Positions 1-8,204 of a stretch of DNA of 12,180 nt are shown piece by piece. This stretch comes from Psychrobacter sp. (lineage in GTDB: Bacteria > Pseudomonadota > Gammaproteobacteria > Pseudomonadales > Moraxellaceae): NCBI GenBank assembly GCA_029264635.1, contig JARIAA010000193.1:1-12180 (forward strand), written 5' to 3'. Below the pieces are notes generated by a model. That model was not told the origin of the DNA. It ran no database searches and was given only the letters and a program-made list of their open reading frames with translations. A program made the position numbers and the translations under genes. Position 1 is the stretch's first letter. Every line of letters starts with the position of its first letter.

Positions 1-50
1 TTGATGAAGGCTCATAACGCTATACTTTAGATAAACTTTATCAATTTTCC

Positions 51-84
51 AAAAAAAACCACGCAATCATAGCGTGGTTTTTTA
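51..84. terminator. Bidirectional rho-independent terminator
   Basis: Arms at 53-64 and 72-83 form a perfect hairpin (core CCACGC/GCGTGG) around a 7-base loop. A-runs on the left and T-runs on the right mean it can act on either strand. On the minus strand it lies about 50 bases beyond the stop of the 99-residue gene and is followed by eight T. A plus-strand gene may end just to its left: frame 1 runs open from the window edge to a TAG at 28-30, and frame 3 to a TAA at 15-17. Too little is visible to say which, if either, is real. Confidence 0.85.
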
Positions 85-132
85 TACGACTTACCTTTTA
101 GATCATGCTTTTTGCAAGTCTATAAAAGTGGT

Positions 133-432
133 TTAAACGATAGGAGGCGGATTTAGTTTACCATTATCGCCATCCCAATTCTCGCGAGCTTTGTCATCTA
201 AATCTGCTGGCGTCTTTGGCTCCCACTTACCGTTTTCCTTCCAAGTCGCATCTCCCCAATCAGCATCTTCTTCTTTACGATCCAAATCCTTGTAAGCCTG
301 ACTCGGGTCAATACCACGGCGCTTCATATCAGCCACTTGTTCTTCTAACGTACGAAATTGAGCAGCGTCGTGCATAGATTTTTCTAAATCGTCAATCTCG
401 TGTCTTAGTTCGTCGTGTTTAGAGTTACTCAT
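133..432 (-). CDS. Small, highly charged hypothetical protein (99 aa)
   Basis: I do not recognise a family. The protein is soluble, very hydrophilic and has no cysteine. Residues 6-40 are rich in Glu, Asp, Arg and Lys with heptad-like spacing (HDELRHEIDDLEKS, then LEEQVADMKRR), suggesting an alpha-helical or coiled-coil N-terminus. Residues 58-99 are rich in Trp, Asp, Asn and Lys (DWGDATW, ENWDGDNG) and look disordered. The start is well supported: an AAGGAG Shine-Dalgarno at 439-444 lies 6 bases upstream of the ATG. The gene ends just before a strong terminator and is separated from the upstream gene by 183 bases, so it probably has its own promoter. Its function is unknown. It is likely a lineage-restricted small cytoplasmic protein. 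Confidence 0.75.
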   Translation of the reverse strand: MSNSKHDELRHEIDDLEKSMHDAAQFRTLEEQVADMKRRGIDPSQAYKDLDRKEEDADWGDATWKENGKWEPKTPADLDDKARENWDGDNGKLNPPPIV

Positions 433-492
433 TATATTCTCCTTGATTACTTAAAGTACTAGATCAGTACTCAAAGATTTTTCAAAATCATT

Positions 493-498
493 ATTATA
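493..498 (-). promoter_or_regulatory. Candidate -10 box for the 99-aa gene
   Basis: An exact TATAAT reads on the minus strand 60 bases upstream of the ATG, inside a very AT-rich stretch. No convincing -35 hexamer sits 16-18 bases upstream, so this is only a candidate. Confidence 0.25.
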
Positions 499-615
499 AA
501 TATAAAAAAATGTTATTGAGATTAGCCAATACCTTATTATCAATGGTCTACCCTAGATAAACAACCACTCACACGTATGCTTTGTATTACAAAACGTAGT
601 TCTATTCATAGTCAT

Positions 616-1713
616 TCAAGGCAAATAATCTGCTTGCAACTGGTTTTCTTCAAACAGTTTTTTAGCGTAGAAAGTCAACTTCCATAGTTCTTGCGAGGTT
701 TTTACACCTGAAGTGGTCAGCTGTATCCAATTAGCAGCGATTAAGGCTCGCTGTAATTTATTTAGATCATCTTGAGCGATTTGGTAGCGCGAGACTGCAT
801 GGACATTTGGCATCTTTTGTTTGATATCTTGCTCAGTTTGAGCAGCGATCAGACGGTTCAAACAACCTTGCAAACCATAATTTGAAAAAGTTCCGGGCAA
901 GCGAGCGAGCGTACGTAGCACCTGTTGCCAAGTAAGATTCATGGTCATAACAATATCAGTTAAATTACCAGCTTCATACGCTTGAGCACTGTATTTAATA
1001 GTAAAACTCTCTGATAAATCGATGGATTGGGTGACATTATCGGTAATACCACGATTATCAAGAGGCTCCATAACCATTTTATTGTGATAAGGAGGCTGGG
1101 TTATATCGGCAGTGGTACCAGTTTTAACTGATTGACTGTCTTGCGTTAGTTGGGTCGTCTCTGAGGTTTCTTTGATACTCTCGTCTGATTTCGTCCAGCT
1201 AGGTAGTGCTTGATGTTTAGCTAGCAAAAGATGATAAGCGCTCGTTAATAGCTGATCAATATTGGTTGTCTCATCATAGTGATAGACGTTTTCAGATTGT
1301 TCCTGAACCAGACGAGTAAAGTCTTGTAGATGACGATTTATATTATCTTCTTCACTTTGTTTTTTAATGAATACTAGCATCGGTTTAAGCTTAGCTTTGG
1401 CACTCAGATAACTCAGATGCATTTGACTGACACCCAGATTTTGGGTAACGCCATAACTATTGCCAATGATGACAACCGTTTGATCGCAGGAATCAATACA
1501 CTGTCGCCCATATAAAGAAGCTTGTGGTAGTTTTGGTGAAATATCATAGGTCAAAAACGCACGTGGTTGAAAAAACACTGCCAAAGCGTCTAAAACCAAT
1601 GCCTGCTCATGGGCTACGCATATGATATGGACGTGATAACGACGACTTTGCAAGGTAACCTCTACAGCGACAGGGATAATAATGATATTAAAAAGCGCAT
1701 AAGACAGAGTCAT
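616..1713 (-). CDS. DUF4062-like domain protein (365 aa)
   Basis: Residues about 25-118 resemble the DUF4062 fold found in signalling and conflict proteins. A predicted beta-strand/helix start (YHVHIICVAHEQALVLDAL) is followed by CIDSCDQTVVIIGNSYG at 72-88, which matches the family's 'I..SD..vviiG.rYG' motif. Then SYLSAKAKLKPMLVFIKK at 101-118 matches the family's conserved helix plus strand. Residues 170-240 are Thr/Ser/Gln-rich and look like a linker. Residues 240-365 form a second, globular, largely helical region that I cannot assign (for example LTWQQVLRTLARLPGTFSNY). The ATG has no clear Shine-Dalgarno and adds a hydrophobic stretch (residues 6-19) ahead of the domain. A TTG at 1651-1653, preceded by AGAGG at 1659-1663, would begin the protein right at the domain and is a real alternative. 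The gene lies 155 bases downstream of murI on the same strand. No NTPase or defence partner is adjacent. The domain call is by motif only and the function is unknown. Confidence 0.6.
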   Translation of the reverse strand: MTLSYALFNIIIIPVAVEVTLQSRRYHVHIICVAHEQALVLDALAVFFQPRAFLTYDISPKLPQASLYGRQCIDSCDQTVVIIGNSYGVTQNLGVSQMHLSYLSAKAKLKPMLVFIKKQSEEDNINRHLQDFTRLVQEQSENVYHYDETTNIDQLLTSAYHLLLAKHQALPSWTKSDESIKETSETTQLTQDSQSVKTGTTADITQPPYHNKMVMEPLDNRGITDNVTQSIDLSESFTIKYSAQAYEAGNLTDIVMTMNLTWQQVLRTLARLPGTFSNYGLQGCLNRLIAAQTEQDIKQKMPNVHAVSRYQIAQDDLNKLQRALIAANWIQLTTSGVKTSQELWKLTFYAKKLFEENQLQADYLP

Positions 1714-1868
1714 CTTATTATTTATGAGTTTTAGCCTAACATAATCTTAACAGAATACGTGCAGTTTGTTACTACTTTCTATCAGCTGATTACATCATTC
1801 TGTCTATCGATTTCATTACTACACTATATTTGGCTGTTTATATATTGATAAAAGAATTATCGCAAATA

Positions 1869-2801
1869 TTAAAATATAGGCTGTATTTGCGTTTGCGATC
1901 CAAGTAAACGTTCAACCAACCTATCTAACTTATCATCATGCTTACTAGCATAAAAAGTTAAAGGCGGTATTTTATGGTCAGCACATATTATTGAGTGGTC
2001 AAGTTGAGCGAGTAGGCGTTGCTCAGCGAGCAAAGACTGGACACGAGTAGCAATTGCTTGCCCTGAGTCCACAATCTGTATCGATAACTGCTGAGCGTGA
2101 ATCTCATCCAGCAAAAAATCTTTAAAAAAAGGATAATGCGTACAACCCAAGACTAAGTAATCTATATCAACATAGGCAAAGTCTAGCAATAGTTGCTTTA
2201 GGCGCTGTGCAGTATCAGATGCCTTGGGCATACCCGCCTCTACCCAAGGTACCAATTGCGGATCAAAGTATTTAGTTACTTGAGTGCCATTAGGTATAGC
2301 GATATCAGTAATCACTTGATTGAGTAGCGTACCATCTAAGGTCGCTTTGGTGGCCAGCACAGCCACATGTCCGCTCTGAGTGGCCATCACGGCAGGCTTG
2401 AGGGCTGGTACTAATCCTACGATGGGCAGATATGGATAATGCTGACGGGCTGCGTCCAACCCGTGAGCCGAAGCACTATTACACGCAATCACGATAAGTT
2501 TACAGCCTTGCTGATATAGCCATTCTACGGCTATCAATGTCAAGGTCTCAATATCTTGACTATCTCGGTTACCATAAGGCACATGCAGGGTATCAGCATA
2601 GTAAATATAACGTTCGGCGGGCAACTGCTGCGCTAAGTGCAGATAAACAGACAACCCACCTACGCCTGAATCGAATAAACCAATGGGGGCAACATTTTTG
2701 CCACGGATTTCTATATTGACTTCCGTATCTTTACTGGCAGCCGTTTTTTCAGCTATTAAAAGCTTATTGTAAGAAGGAGTGATAGGTTCAGCGATACTCA
2801 T
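1869..2801 (-). CDS. murI: Glutamate racemase
   Basis: This cytoplasmic enzyme interconverts L- and D-glutamate, supplying D-Glu for peptidoglycan precursors. All family hallmarks are visible: GLFDSGVGGLSV at 41-52, YYADTLHVPYG at 67-77, the first catalytic cysteine Cys107 in IACNSAS, and the second, Cys220, in LGCTHYPF. The usual first-cysteine motif is ACNTAS, so the Thr-to-Ser change is a mild variant. At 310 residues the protein is longer than many MurI enzymes because about 38 residues precede the conserved core. The ATG at 2799-2801 has no good Shine-Dalgarno. However, I found no in-frame ATG, GTG or TTG between it and the core, and an in-frame TGA lies a few codons upstream, so this start is effectively forced. 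The two flanking genes are on the same strand but 155-182 bases away. Confidence 0.96.
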   Translation of the reverse strand: MSIAEPITPSYNKLLIAEKTAASKDTEVNIEIRGKNVAPIGLFDSGVGGLSVYLHLAQQLPAERYIYYADTLHVPYGNRDSQDIETLTLIAVEWLYQQGCKLIVIACNSASAHGLDAARQHYPYLPIVGLVPALKPAVMATQSGHVAVLATKATLDGTLLNQVITDIAIPNGTQVTKYFDPQLVPWVEAGMPKASDTAQRLKQLLLDFAYVDIDYLVLGCTHYPFFKDFLLDEIHAQQLSIQIVDSGQAIATRVQSLLAEQRLLAQLDHSIICADHKIPPLTFYASKHDDKLDRLVERLLGSQTQIQPIF

Positions 2802-2983
2802 GGAGTCATACCGTAATCACAGCATGTTCTAGTTCTATCACTCAAGGATTGCCCAGCGTATCGAATACTTTTAGTCACAGTGTACTGCCATACCCTTTGA
2901 TAAAGAAAAAATAGAATAAGTCCAACTACATAGAAGCGAATGATTGGTTTACTTATCGACTTATTTAATGAATAGTTAAATAG

Positions 2984-3673
2984 TTAATCATCAGGCATCA
3001 ATAACTGATAAGAGTGACCACCACTCTCCAAAGTCAGTATCACGTCATTGTCTTGTTCTGTCAATTGTCCAATTTCTGTCAAATGGTAGAACGTATTACG
3101 GCCGATCAGTGCCATTAAACCATTACGAACAAGCATATAAGGTCGTATTTGCTCTTTTTCAGCATCATTGTGCACACTACTTGGCCGATAAGAACGTAAT
3201 TCAATGGGATGCGCGTCATCTAAACGAACCACATCGCCAGCTATAGTGGTAAATTCTAACCAATGAATGCCATCTTCGTTCACGATACCCACATCATTAA
3301 TAAGCAGCGGCACATCCTCTACCTGAATACGCAGTTTTTGGACAGGCGTCTTTAGGAAGTATTCAGTGACCCCATCAGTCTCTTCTTTCCACAAAACAGT
3401 CGCAAATAAGCTGATCAGTGACTGACGGGTCATAAGTCCACCTTCATGCCACCATTCGCCATTAGCTTTGATCGTCAAATCCATGTCAATCGTTTGTTCA
3501 GGATGCCATTGGTCAAGAGGCGGTACAGAACGACCTTGACGCGTACTAGCCGATGACTTTAAATAATTGCTAAGTTCGTCTAAACTCCTTATATCCTGTG
3601 CATTTACACTATTATTTATCGTCTCACCTGTTGAATTGCCAGTGGCAACCCCATTATTCTTATTACCATCCAT
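2984..3673 (-). CDS. DUF1285 family protein (229 aa)
   Basis: Residues about 50-200 match the DUF1285 pattern known from proteobacteria: PPLDQWHPEQTIDMDLTIKA at 51-70, NGEWWHEGGLMTRQSLISLF at 71-90, then FLKTPVQKLRIQVEDVPLLI at 106-125. A later conserved part reads YMLVRNGLMALIGRNTFYHL at 179-198. The family has solved structures from structural genomics but no established biochemical role that I can state. The first 45 residues are Asn/Ser/Thr-rich and probably disordered. There is no signal peptide or membrane segment, so the protein should be cytoplasmic. An AGGA at 3683-3686, 9 bases from the ATG, is an acceptable Shine-Dalgarno. It is divergent from the ETF-QO gene across a 394-base gap and is the first gene of the leftward series. 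Confidence 0.85.
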   Translation of the reverse strand: MDGNKNNGVATGNSTGETINNSVNAQDIRSLDELSNYLKSSASTRQGRSVPPLDQWHPEQTIDMDLTIKANGEWWHEGGLMTRQSLISLFATVLWKEETDGVTEYFLKTPVQKLRIQVEDVPLLINDVGIVNEDGIHWLEFTTIAGDVVRLDDAHPIELRSYRPSSVHNDAEKEQIRPYMLVRNGLMALIGRNTFYHLTEIGQLTEQDNDVILTLESGGHSYQLLMPDD

Positions 3674-4067
3674 AGCGTTATTTCCTGATATTAATTAAAG
3701 TTTGGTAAAGGCAGCATTACTATTAATTTTGGTTTCGGGTATGATGAAACAATCAGACTTTGCATGTACATCTTATTAGTCTTACCTTAACACCGTTATC
3801 TACAAATGCGTATCGTGTTTTTGGGACTTTTCTTTTATAATGAGTAATGATTTTTTATTAAAATGATGATGAGTATGTCATTTTAATTATCCTTTATTAT
3901 GTTGTTCATTAATATGATTTCAATGACGATATTATCGATTAACGCCGCAAAGACAGTTTTTATCGGGTAGCCATATGTCTGAGAGGTAACCGCGATGCAA
4001 GCCATATTATTTAATTGCGTCCTTAATAATACCCATAGACAAGCCACTATAGAGTTTAGGAGTAGGT
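3674..4067. other. Divergent intergenic region between the DUF1285 and ETF-QO genes
   Basis: This 394-base AT-rich gap must hold the promoters of both divergent genes. I could not identify a -35/-10 pair on either strand with confidence. The right end carries the TAGGAG Shine-Dalgarno (4057-4062) of the ETF-QO gene. A reading frame on the minus strand spans the right part of this gap, but it runs into the ETF-QO coding region and is judged spurious. Confidence 0.5.
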
Positions 4068-5966
4068 ATGCAAGAGCAAGATAAACAAGCGCCAGTCGTT
4101 GATGCAGATATCGTCGATACTGACGCTGCAGCAACGGTAGATACGACCACGCCGGACATCACAAAACCTGAGTCTACAGAAGCGGCTCAAGAGGTTATTG
4201 AAGAGCCAGTCGCTGAAGACGCCTCACCTGCGTCAGAACCTGCTGTCGAACACAATCCAGTTGACAAAGCACCCGCTGAAACTGCGCCTGAGCCTGAGCC
4301 GGTAGAGCCTGAAATTGAGCGCGAATCGATGGAGTTTGATGTTATCGTTGTCGGCGGTGGACCTTCTGGTCTATCAGCAGCTATTCGTTTAAAGCAATTG
4401 GCCAATGCTGCTGGCAACGATGAGTTTATGGTCTGCGTGGTCGAAAAAGGCTCAGAGTTTGGTGCGCATATTTTATCTGGTGCCGTGATTGAGCCACGCG
4501 CTTTAAATGAATTGATACCCGACTGGAAAGAAAAAGGCGCGCCTTTAAACGTGCCTGCTACCGAAGACCGCGTCTATATGCTGGGCTCTGCCACTAAATC
4601 GACCAAACTTATGGACTCCATCGTCCCAGCCAGCATGCACAATGAGGGCAACTATATTGTATCTTTAGCCAACGTGGTACGCTGGCTTGCTGAACAGGCC
4701 GAAGAGCTAGAGGTCATGATGTTCCCAGGTTTCCCAGCATCTGATATCTTATACAATGATGATGGTTCAGTAAAAGGCGTTTTGACTGGTGATATGGGCG
4801 TTGCCGCTGATGGCGAGGCTAAGTCAAGTTTTGAGCCTGGCTACGAGCTACTTGCCAAGTACACTATTTTTGCCGAAGGGTGCCGTGGTCATCTTGGTAA
4901 ACGATTGATTAGTCGTTTCGATCTCGATAAAGATTCTGATCCTCAGCACTATGGTATCGGTCTAAAAGAGCTGTGGGAAGTAACGCCAGAGAAGCATGAA
5001 CAAGGGGTGGTCATGCACGGTTCAGGTTGGCCCTTGACAGATACAGGCTCTACTGGTGGCTGGTGGCTATACTTTGATGAGAGTAATCAAGTTAGCTTTG
5101 GTATGGTAATCGACTTGTCCTACTCCAACCCATATATGTCGCCATTTGATGAGATGCAACGTTTAAAGCTACATCCGCTTATTCGTAACATCCTAGAAGG
5201 AGGCAAGCGCCTCTCTTACGGCGCTCGTGCGTTAACCAAAGGCGGTCTTAACTCTTTACCGAAATTTACCTTCCCAGGCGGGGTACTTGTCGGTGATGAT
5301 GCTGGGTTCTTAAATCCTGCAAAGATTAAAGGTACACATACTTCAATGAAGTCTGGCATGCTGGCTGCTGAAGCAATTTTTGAAGCGCTACAAGCCGATC
5401 GTCAGCATGATGACGTGATTGCCTATAGCACGATGTATAAAGAATCATGGCTCTATCAAGACAACTATGAAGCGCGTAACTTCGCTCCTGCGATGCATCG
5501 TATGGGCCAGTGGATGGGTGGTGCCTTTAACTTTATTGACCAAAACATTCTACGCGGCAAAATGCCATTGACGATTCATGACAATTTAAAAGACTACGAT
5601 CAGCTAGAGCGTGCAGCCCATGCCTATCAGCCAGTCTATCCTAAGCCTGATGGTAAGATAGTATTTGATAAATTATCTTCGGTATTTATCTCTAATACTA
5701 ACCATGCTGAAAACCAGCCGACGCATTTGAAATTAACCGATCCTACTGTCCCTGTTTCTATTAACCTGCCATTATATGCAGAGCCTGCGCGCCTATATTG
5801 CCCAGCTGGGGTTTATGAGGTTGTAAAAGATGCTGAAGGCGCTAAGTTTGTCATCAATGCGCAAAACTGTGTACACTGCAAAACCTGTGATATCAAAGAC
5901 CCATCACAGAATATTACGTGGGTGACGCCTGAAGGTGGCGGCGGTCCTAACTATCCAAACATGTAA
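4068..5966 (+). CDS. Electron transfer flavoprotein-ubiquinone oxidoreductase
   Basis: ETF-QO (ETF dehydrogenase; also written etfD or etf-QO) is a membrane-associated enzyme that takes electrons from reduced ETF and passes them to ubiquinone, linking fatty-acid and amino-acid dehydrogenation to respiration. Visible features: an FAD Rossmann motif VVGGGPSGLSAA at 94-105; HILSGAVIEPRAL; the second FAD motif VGDDAGFLNPAKIKGTH, starting near residue 408; and a C-terminal ferredoxin-like 4Fe-4S domain with Cys578, Cys601, Cys604 and Cys607 (CPAGVYE and CVHCKTC). From Met88 onward the length is 545 residues, as expected for bacterial ETF-QO. The preceding 87 residues are an acidic Glu/Ala/Pro/Thr-rich tail that is not part of the family. 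The long start is preferred because TAGGAG lies 5 bases upstream of the ATG, while the internal ATG at 4329 has only a weak GAG-type site. EtfA and EtfB are not in the window. Confidence 0.96.
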   Translation: MQEQDKQAPVVDADIVDTDAAATVDTTTPDITKPESTEAAQEVIEEPVAEDASPASEPAVEHNPVDKAPAETAPEPEPVEPEIERESMEFDVIVVGGGPSGLSAAIRLKQLANAAGNDEFMVCVVEKGSEFGAHILSGAVIEPRALNELIPDWKEKGAPLNVPATEDRVYMLGSATKSTKLMDSIVPASMHNEGNYIVSLANVVRWLAEQAEELEVMMFPGFPASDILYNDDGSVKGVLTGDMGVAADGEAKSSFEPGYELLAKYTIFAEGCRGHLGKRLISRFDLDKDSDPQHYGIGLKELWEVTPEKHEQGVVMHGSGWPLTDTGSTGGWWLYFDESNQVSFGMVIDLSYSNPYMSPFDEMQRLKLHPLIRNILEGGKRLSYGARALTKGGLNSLPKFTFPGGVLVGDDAGFLNPAKIKGTHTSMKSGMLAAEAIFEALQADRQHDDVIAYSTMYKESWLYQDNYEARNFAPAMHRMGQWMGGAFNFIDQNILRGKMPLTIHDNLKDYDQLERAAHAYQPVYPKPDGKIVFDKLSSVFISNTNHAENQPTHLKLTDPTVPVSINLPLYAEPARLYCPAGVYEVVKDAEGAKFVINAQNCVHCKTCDIKDPSQNITWVTPEGGGGPNYPNM

Positions 5967-5995
5967 ATCATGCTGTAGATAAACATGGCTCAAAT

Positions 5996-6044
5996 AAAAA
6001 CCGCTCTTGACTCCTATTTATAGGTAGCTAAGAGCGGTTTTTTT
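5996..6044 (+). terminator. Rho-independent terminator of the ETF-QO gene
   Basis: CCGCTCTT at 6001-6008 pairs with AAGAGCGG at 6030-6037, and an inner CCTAT/ATAGG hairpin lies between them. Seven T follow. It starts about 30 bases after the stop codon. The A-run on the left gives five T on the other strand, so it may also stop transcripts of the converging symporter gene. Confidence 0.9.
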
Positions 6045-6117
6045 GTCTAACTATAGTCGATACTAAATAAAATAAATACGTTATTGGATAATATGAAACT
6101 GGTATAAATGTTTCTGG

Positions 6118-6139
6118 CCTGCGGTAGCTAGCCGACAGG
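6118..6139. other. GC-rich imperfect hairpin between convergent genes
   Basis: CCTG-CGG (6118-6124) can pair with CCG-A-CAGG (6132-6139), with one bulged A and a 7-base loop. It sits in a patch clearly richer in GC (about 6115-6170) than the AT-rich DNA around it, 63 bases beyond the stop of the symporter gene. There is no T-run on either side, so it is not a standard terminator. It could be an mRNA 3' stabiliser or a copy of a dispersed repeat. Confidence 0.35.
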
Positions 6140-6201
6140 GGCTGCAAAAATTCACCCCAGTCCCAGTGTATCTTTTTTATATTAAACTGACTATATAAAA
6201 G

Positions 6202-7698
6202 CTAATCATTCCACGCATCTCGATTCGCCTCGTTTTTGAGCTTCACAAACTCGTCTGGATTAAATTTGATTTGATCGCCCGTTTTGCCTTCTTTCACTTG
6301 ACGCTCGTAGTCACGCAATATCCTTAGTGCTACTGGGGATAATATCAAAATAGCCACTAAGTTGGTCAAGGCCATGAGACCCATCGATAAATCAGCAAAG
6401 TTCCATATCGCAGGTAGGCTTGCGATCGCGCCAACAAACACCATACCAAGTACCATAAAACGAAATATCATAATCATGACTTTGGCATTTTTTTCGCCAG
6501 AGATAAACTCAAGATTGGACTCACCATAGCTATAGTTAGCGATAATTGAGGTAAATGAGAAAAAGAAAATAGCAATAGCGACGAATACAATACCTAAATC
6601 ACCAACATATTGTGATAAAGCCAACTGTGTGAGCTGAATACCCTCTTGTTCGACACTGGGGTTGACCACGCCAGATAGAATAATAATCGATGCGGTTGCC
6701 GTACAAATCACCAGCGTATCCATAAATACGCCCAGCATTTGCATAAATCCTTGTACAGCTGGATGATCGGGATGGCTTTTGGCCGTTGCCGCCGCGTTAG
6801 GTGCTGAGCCCATACCCGCCTCATTGGAAAACAAACCCCGTTTGATACCATTGATCATCGCCTGAGCGATACCATAACCAATCACGCCGCCTGCTGCTTG
6901 TTCAAAGCCAAAGGCTGACTTCACGATCAATACAATCGCTGCTGGAAATTGACTAAAGTTGGTAGCAATAATGAATAAAGCTAACAAGATATATAAAATA
7001 GCCATCACTGGTACGATTTTACCAGCGATACGCGCAACTGAACGTAAACCGCCAAACACGACTGGCGCAACTAAGACCACTAGTATTAAACCTGTCATCC
7101 ATGTCGGCACACCAAACGCTTCGTTGGTCGCTTGAGCAATAGTATTGGACTGCACGCCATTAAAGGCCAAACCGAAAGCCACCAATAAACATACTGAGAA
7201 AAATACCGCAAGCCAGCGCTTGCCCAGCCCTTTTTCAATATAATAAGCGGGTCCACCGCGGTACACATTGTCATTATGTGGCACTTTATATGCTTGCGCC
7301 AAGGTTGATTCGATAAAGCTTGTCGACATCCCTACGAGTGCTGTCATCCACATCCAAAATACAGCCCCTGGCCCGCCAAGATAGATAGCAATTGCCACCC
7401 CTGCCAGATTACCAGTTCCTACACGTGCCGCTAAAGAAGTCATTAATGCTTCAAATGAGCTAATACCACCATCTTTACGACCTTGATTAGAGACCCGCAA
7501 CAACTTCCACATATGACCAAAGTGCCGAAACTGAATAAAGCGCGTAGCGATAGTGAAATAAATACCTGCCCCTATTAGCACAAACATTAGTAGGCCATAC
7601 CAGGGGTTACTAGCGATTAACCAGTCATTGTTACCCCAAATAATACTGACGCCATAATTTACAATACTATTGAACCCACCTATTATTCCTTCATCCAT
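6202..7698 (-). CDS. AGCS family sodium:alanine/glycine symporter
   Basis: This inner-membrane secondary carrier belongs to the alanine-or-glycine:cation symporter family (AlsT/DagA/AgcS type), which imports small neutral amino acids with Na+. Conserved segments include SFEALMTSLAARVGTGNLAG at 81-100, IYLGGPGAVFWMWMTALVGM at 105-124, GGPAYYIEKGLGKRWLAV at 148-165, and GIKRGLFSNEAGMGSAPNAA at 284-303, the family's signature loop. About ten or eleven hydrophobic helices are apparent over 498 residues, a normal family length. The C-terminus is charged and cytoplasmic-looking. The ATG is preceded on the minus strand by AAGG with about 8-base spacing. The gene stands alone, converging on ETF-QO and divergent from the yjcH-actP module. 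The exact substrate (Ala, Gly, or possibly Gln) cannot be told from sequence. Confidence 0.94.
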   Translation of the reverse strand: MDEGIIGGFNSIVNYGVSIIWGNNDWLIASNPWYGLLMFVLIGAGIYFTIATRFIQFRHFGHMWKLLRVSNQGRKDGGISSFEALMTSLAARVGTGNLAGVAIAIYLGGPGAVFWMWMTALVGMSTSFIESTLAQAYKVPHNDNVYRGGPAYYIEKGLGKRWLAVFFSVCLLVAFGLAFNGVQSNTIAQATNEAFGVPTWMTGLILVVLVAPVVFGGLRSVARIAGKIVPVMAILYILLALFIIATNFSQFPAAIVLIVKSAFGFEQAAGGVIGYGIAQAMINGIKRGLFSNEAGMGSAPNAAATAKSHPDHPAVQGFMQMLGVFMDTLVICTATASIIILSGVVNPSVEQEGIQLTQLALSQYVGDLGIVFVAIAIFFFSFTSIIANYSYGESNLEFISGEKNAKVMIMIFRFMVLGMVFVGAIASLPAIWNFADLSMGLMALTNLVAILILSPVALRILRDYERQVKEGKTGDQIKFNPDEFVKLKNEANRDAWND

Positions 7699-8204
7699 CT
7701 CTTTGCCTTAGTTTTTTATGTTAATGATATGCTGGTACGCATCTTGCGTTTTTATTCTACATTTATCAATGTTATATTCACTATTTTTAAAGGAAAATCG
7801 TAGCCATGAATCCTACTTTATAATCTGTTTTTGTTAAGTTTTAAAAAGCCAATTAATCGTCAATGATTAAAGGTCGCTTTCCATATTTGTAAAGGCATAT
7901 TTTAACTTACTATGAAGGTTTTAGTCTCTCAACGCTTCTTTGTATTTCATCAGTAGAGCTGAAAACGTCTTCAATTTCTTAGATAGAGACCCACTACTAT
8001 AAATACAGTCCTCTTAAAACGGTTTATATAAAATCTTTTTATATCTATAATAATGTCATTTTTAAAGTAAATGATGTCTGTGGGTAAAAATATCTGAATC
8101 TCGACGTTATTTAGACATTAGTAGCTTGTAACAGTAGATGCTCAATCATTTATGTACGCGATTTTTCTTAGGTTTAATTCAAATATTCATGGGATAAATA
8201 TCTC
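7699..8204. other. Long AT-rich gene-free region, left part
   Basis: This is the first 506 bases of an 870-base gap between the symporter gene and yjcH. The left end must contain the symporter's minus-strand promoter, but no clear hexamer pair stands out. A small perfect stem (7853-7858 with 7865-7870, loop of 6) lacks a T-run. I found no credible coding region, tRNA or repeat. The rest of the gap, from 8205, is the conserved promoter and leader described separately. Confidence 0.6.

Noticed and set aside
1750..1803. Perfect 7-base inverted repeat ACAGAAT/ATTCTGT downstream of murI
   Set aside because: A 40-base loop and no T-run make it a poor terminator. Seven-base matches are expected by chance in AT-rich DNA.
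2537..2719. Plus-strand frame of 60 codons inside murI
   Set aside because: It is fully antisense to a confidently identified gene and has no recognisable domain or ribosome site.
3883..4134. Minus-strand hydrophobic frame of 83 codons overlapping the start of ETF-QO
   Set aside because: It reads antisense through the acidic tail of ETF-QO, has no ribosome site, and its composition is what the complement of an Asp/Ala/Thr-rich coding region would give.
4187..4417. Minus-strand Ser/Gly/Ala-rich frame within ETF-QO
   Set aside because: It is the antisense shadow of the Glu/Pro/Ala-rich extension and looks low-complexity, not protein-like.
7853..7870. Small hairpin TTAATC/GATTAA in the long gap
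   Set aside because: The stem is short and all but two pairs are A-T. There is no T-run and no nearby transcript for it to serve.
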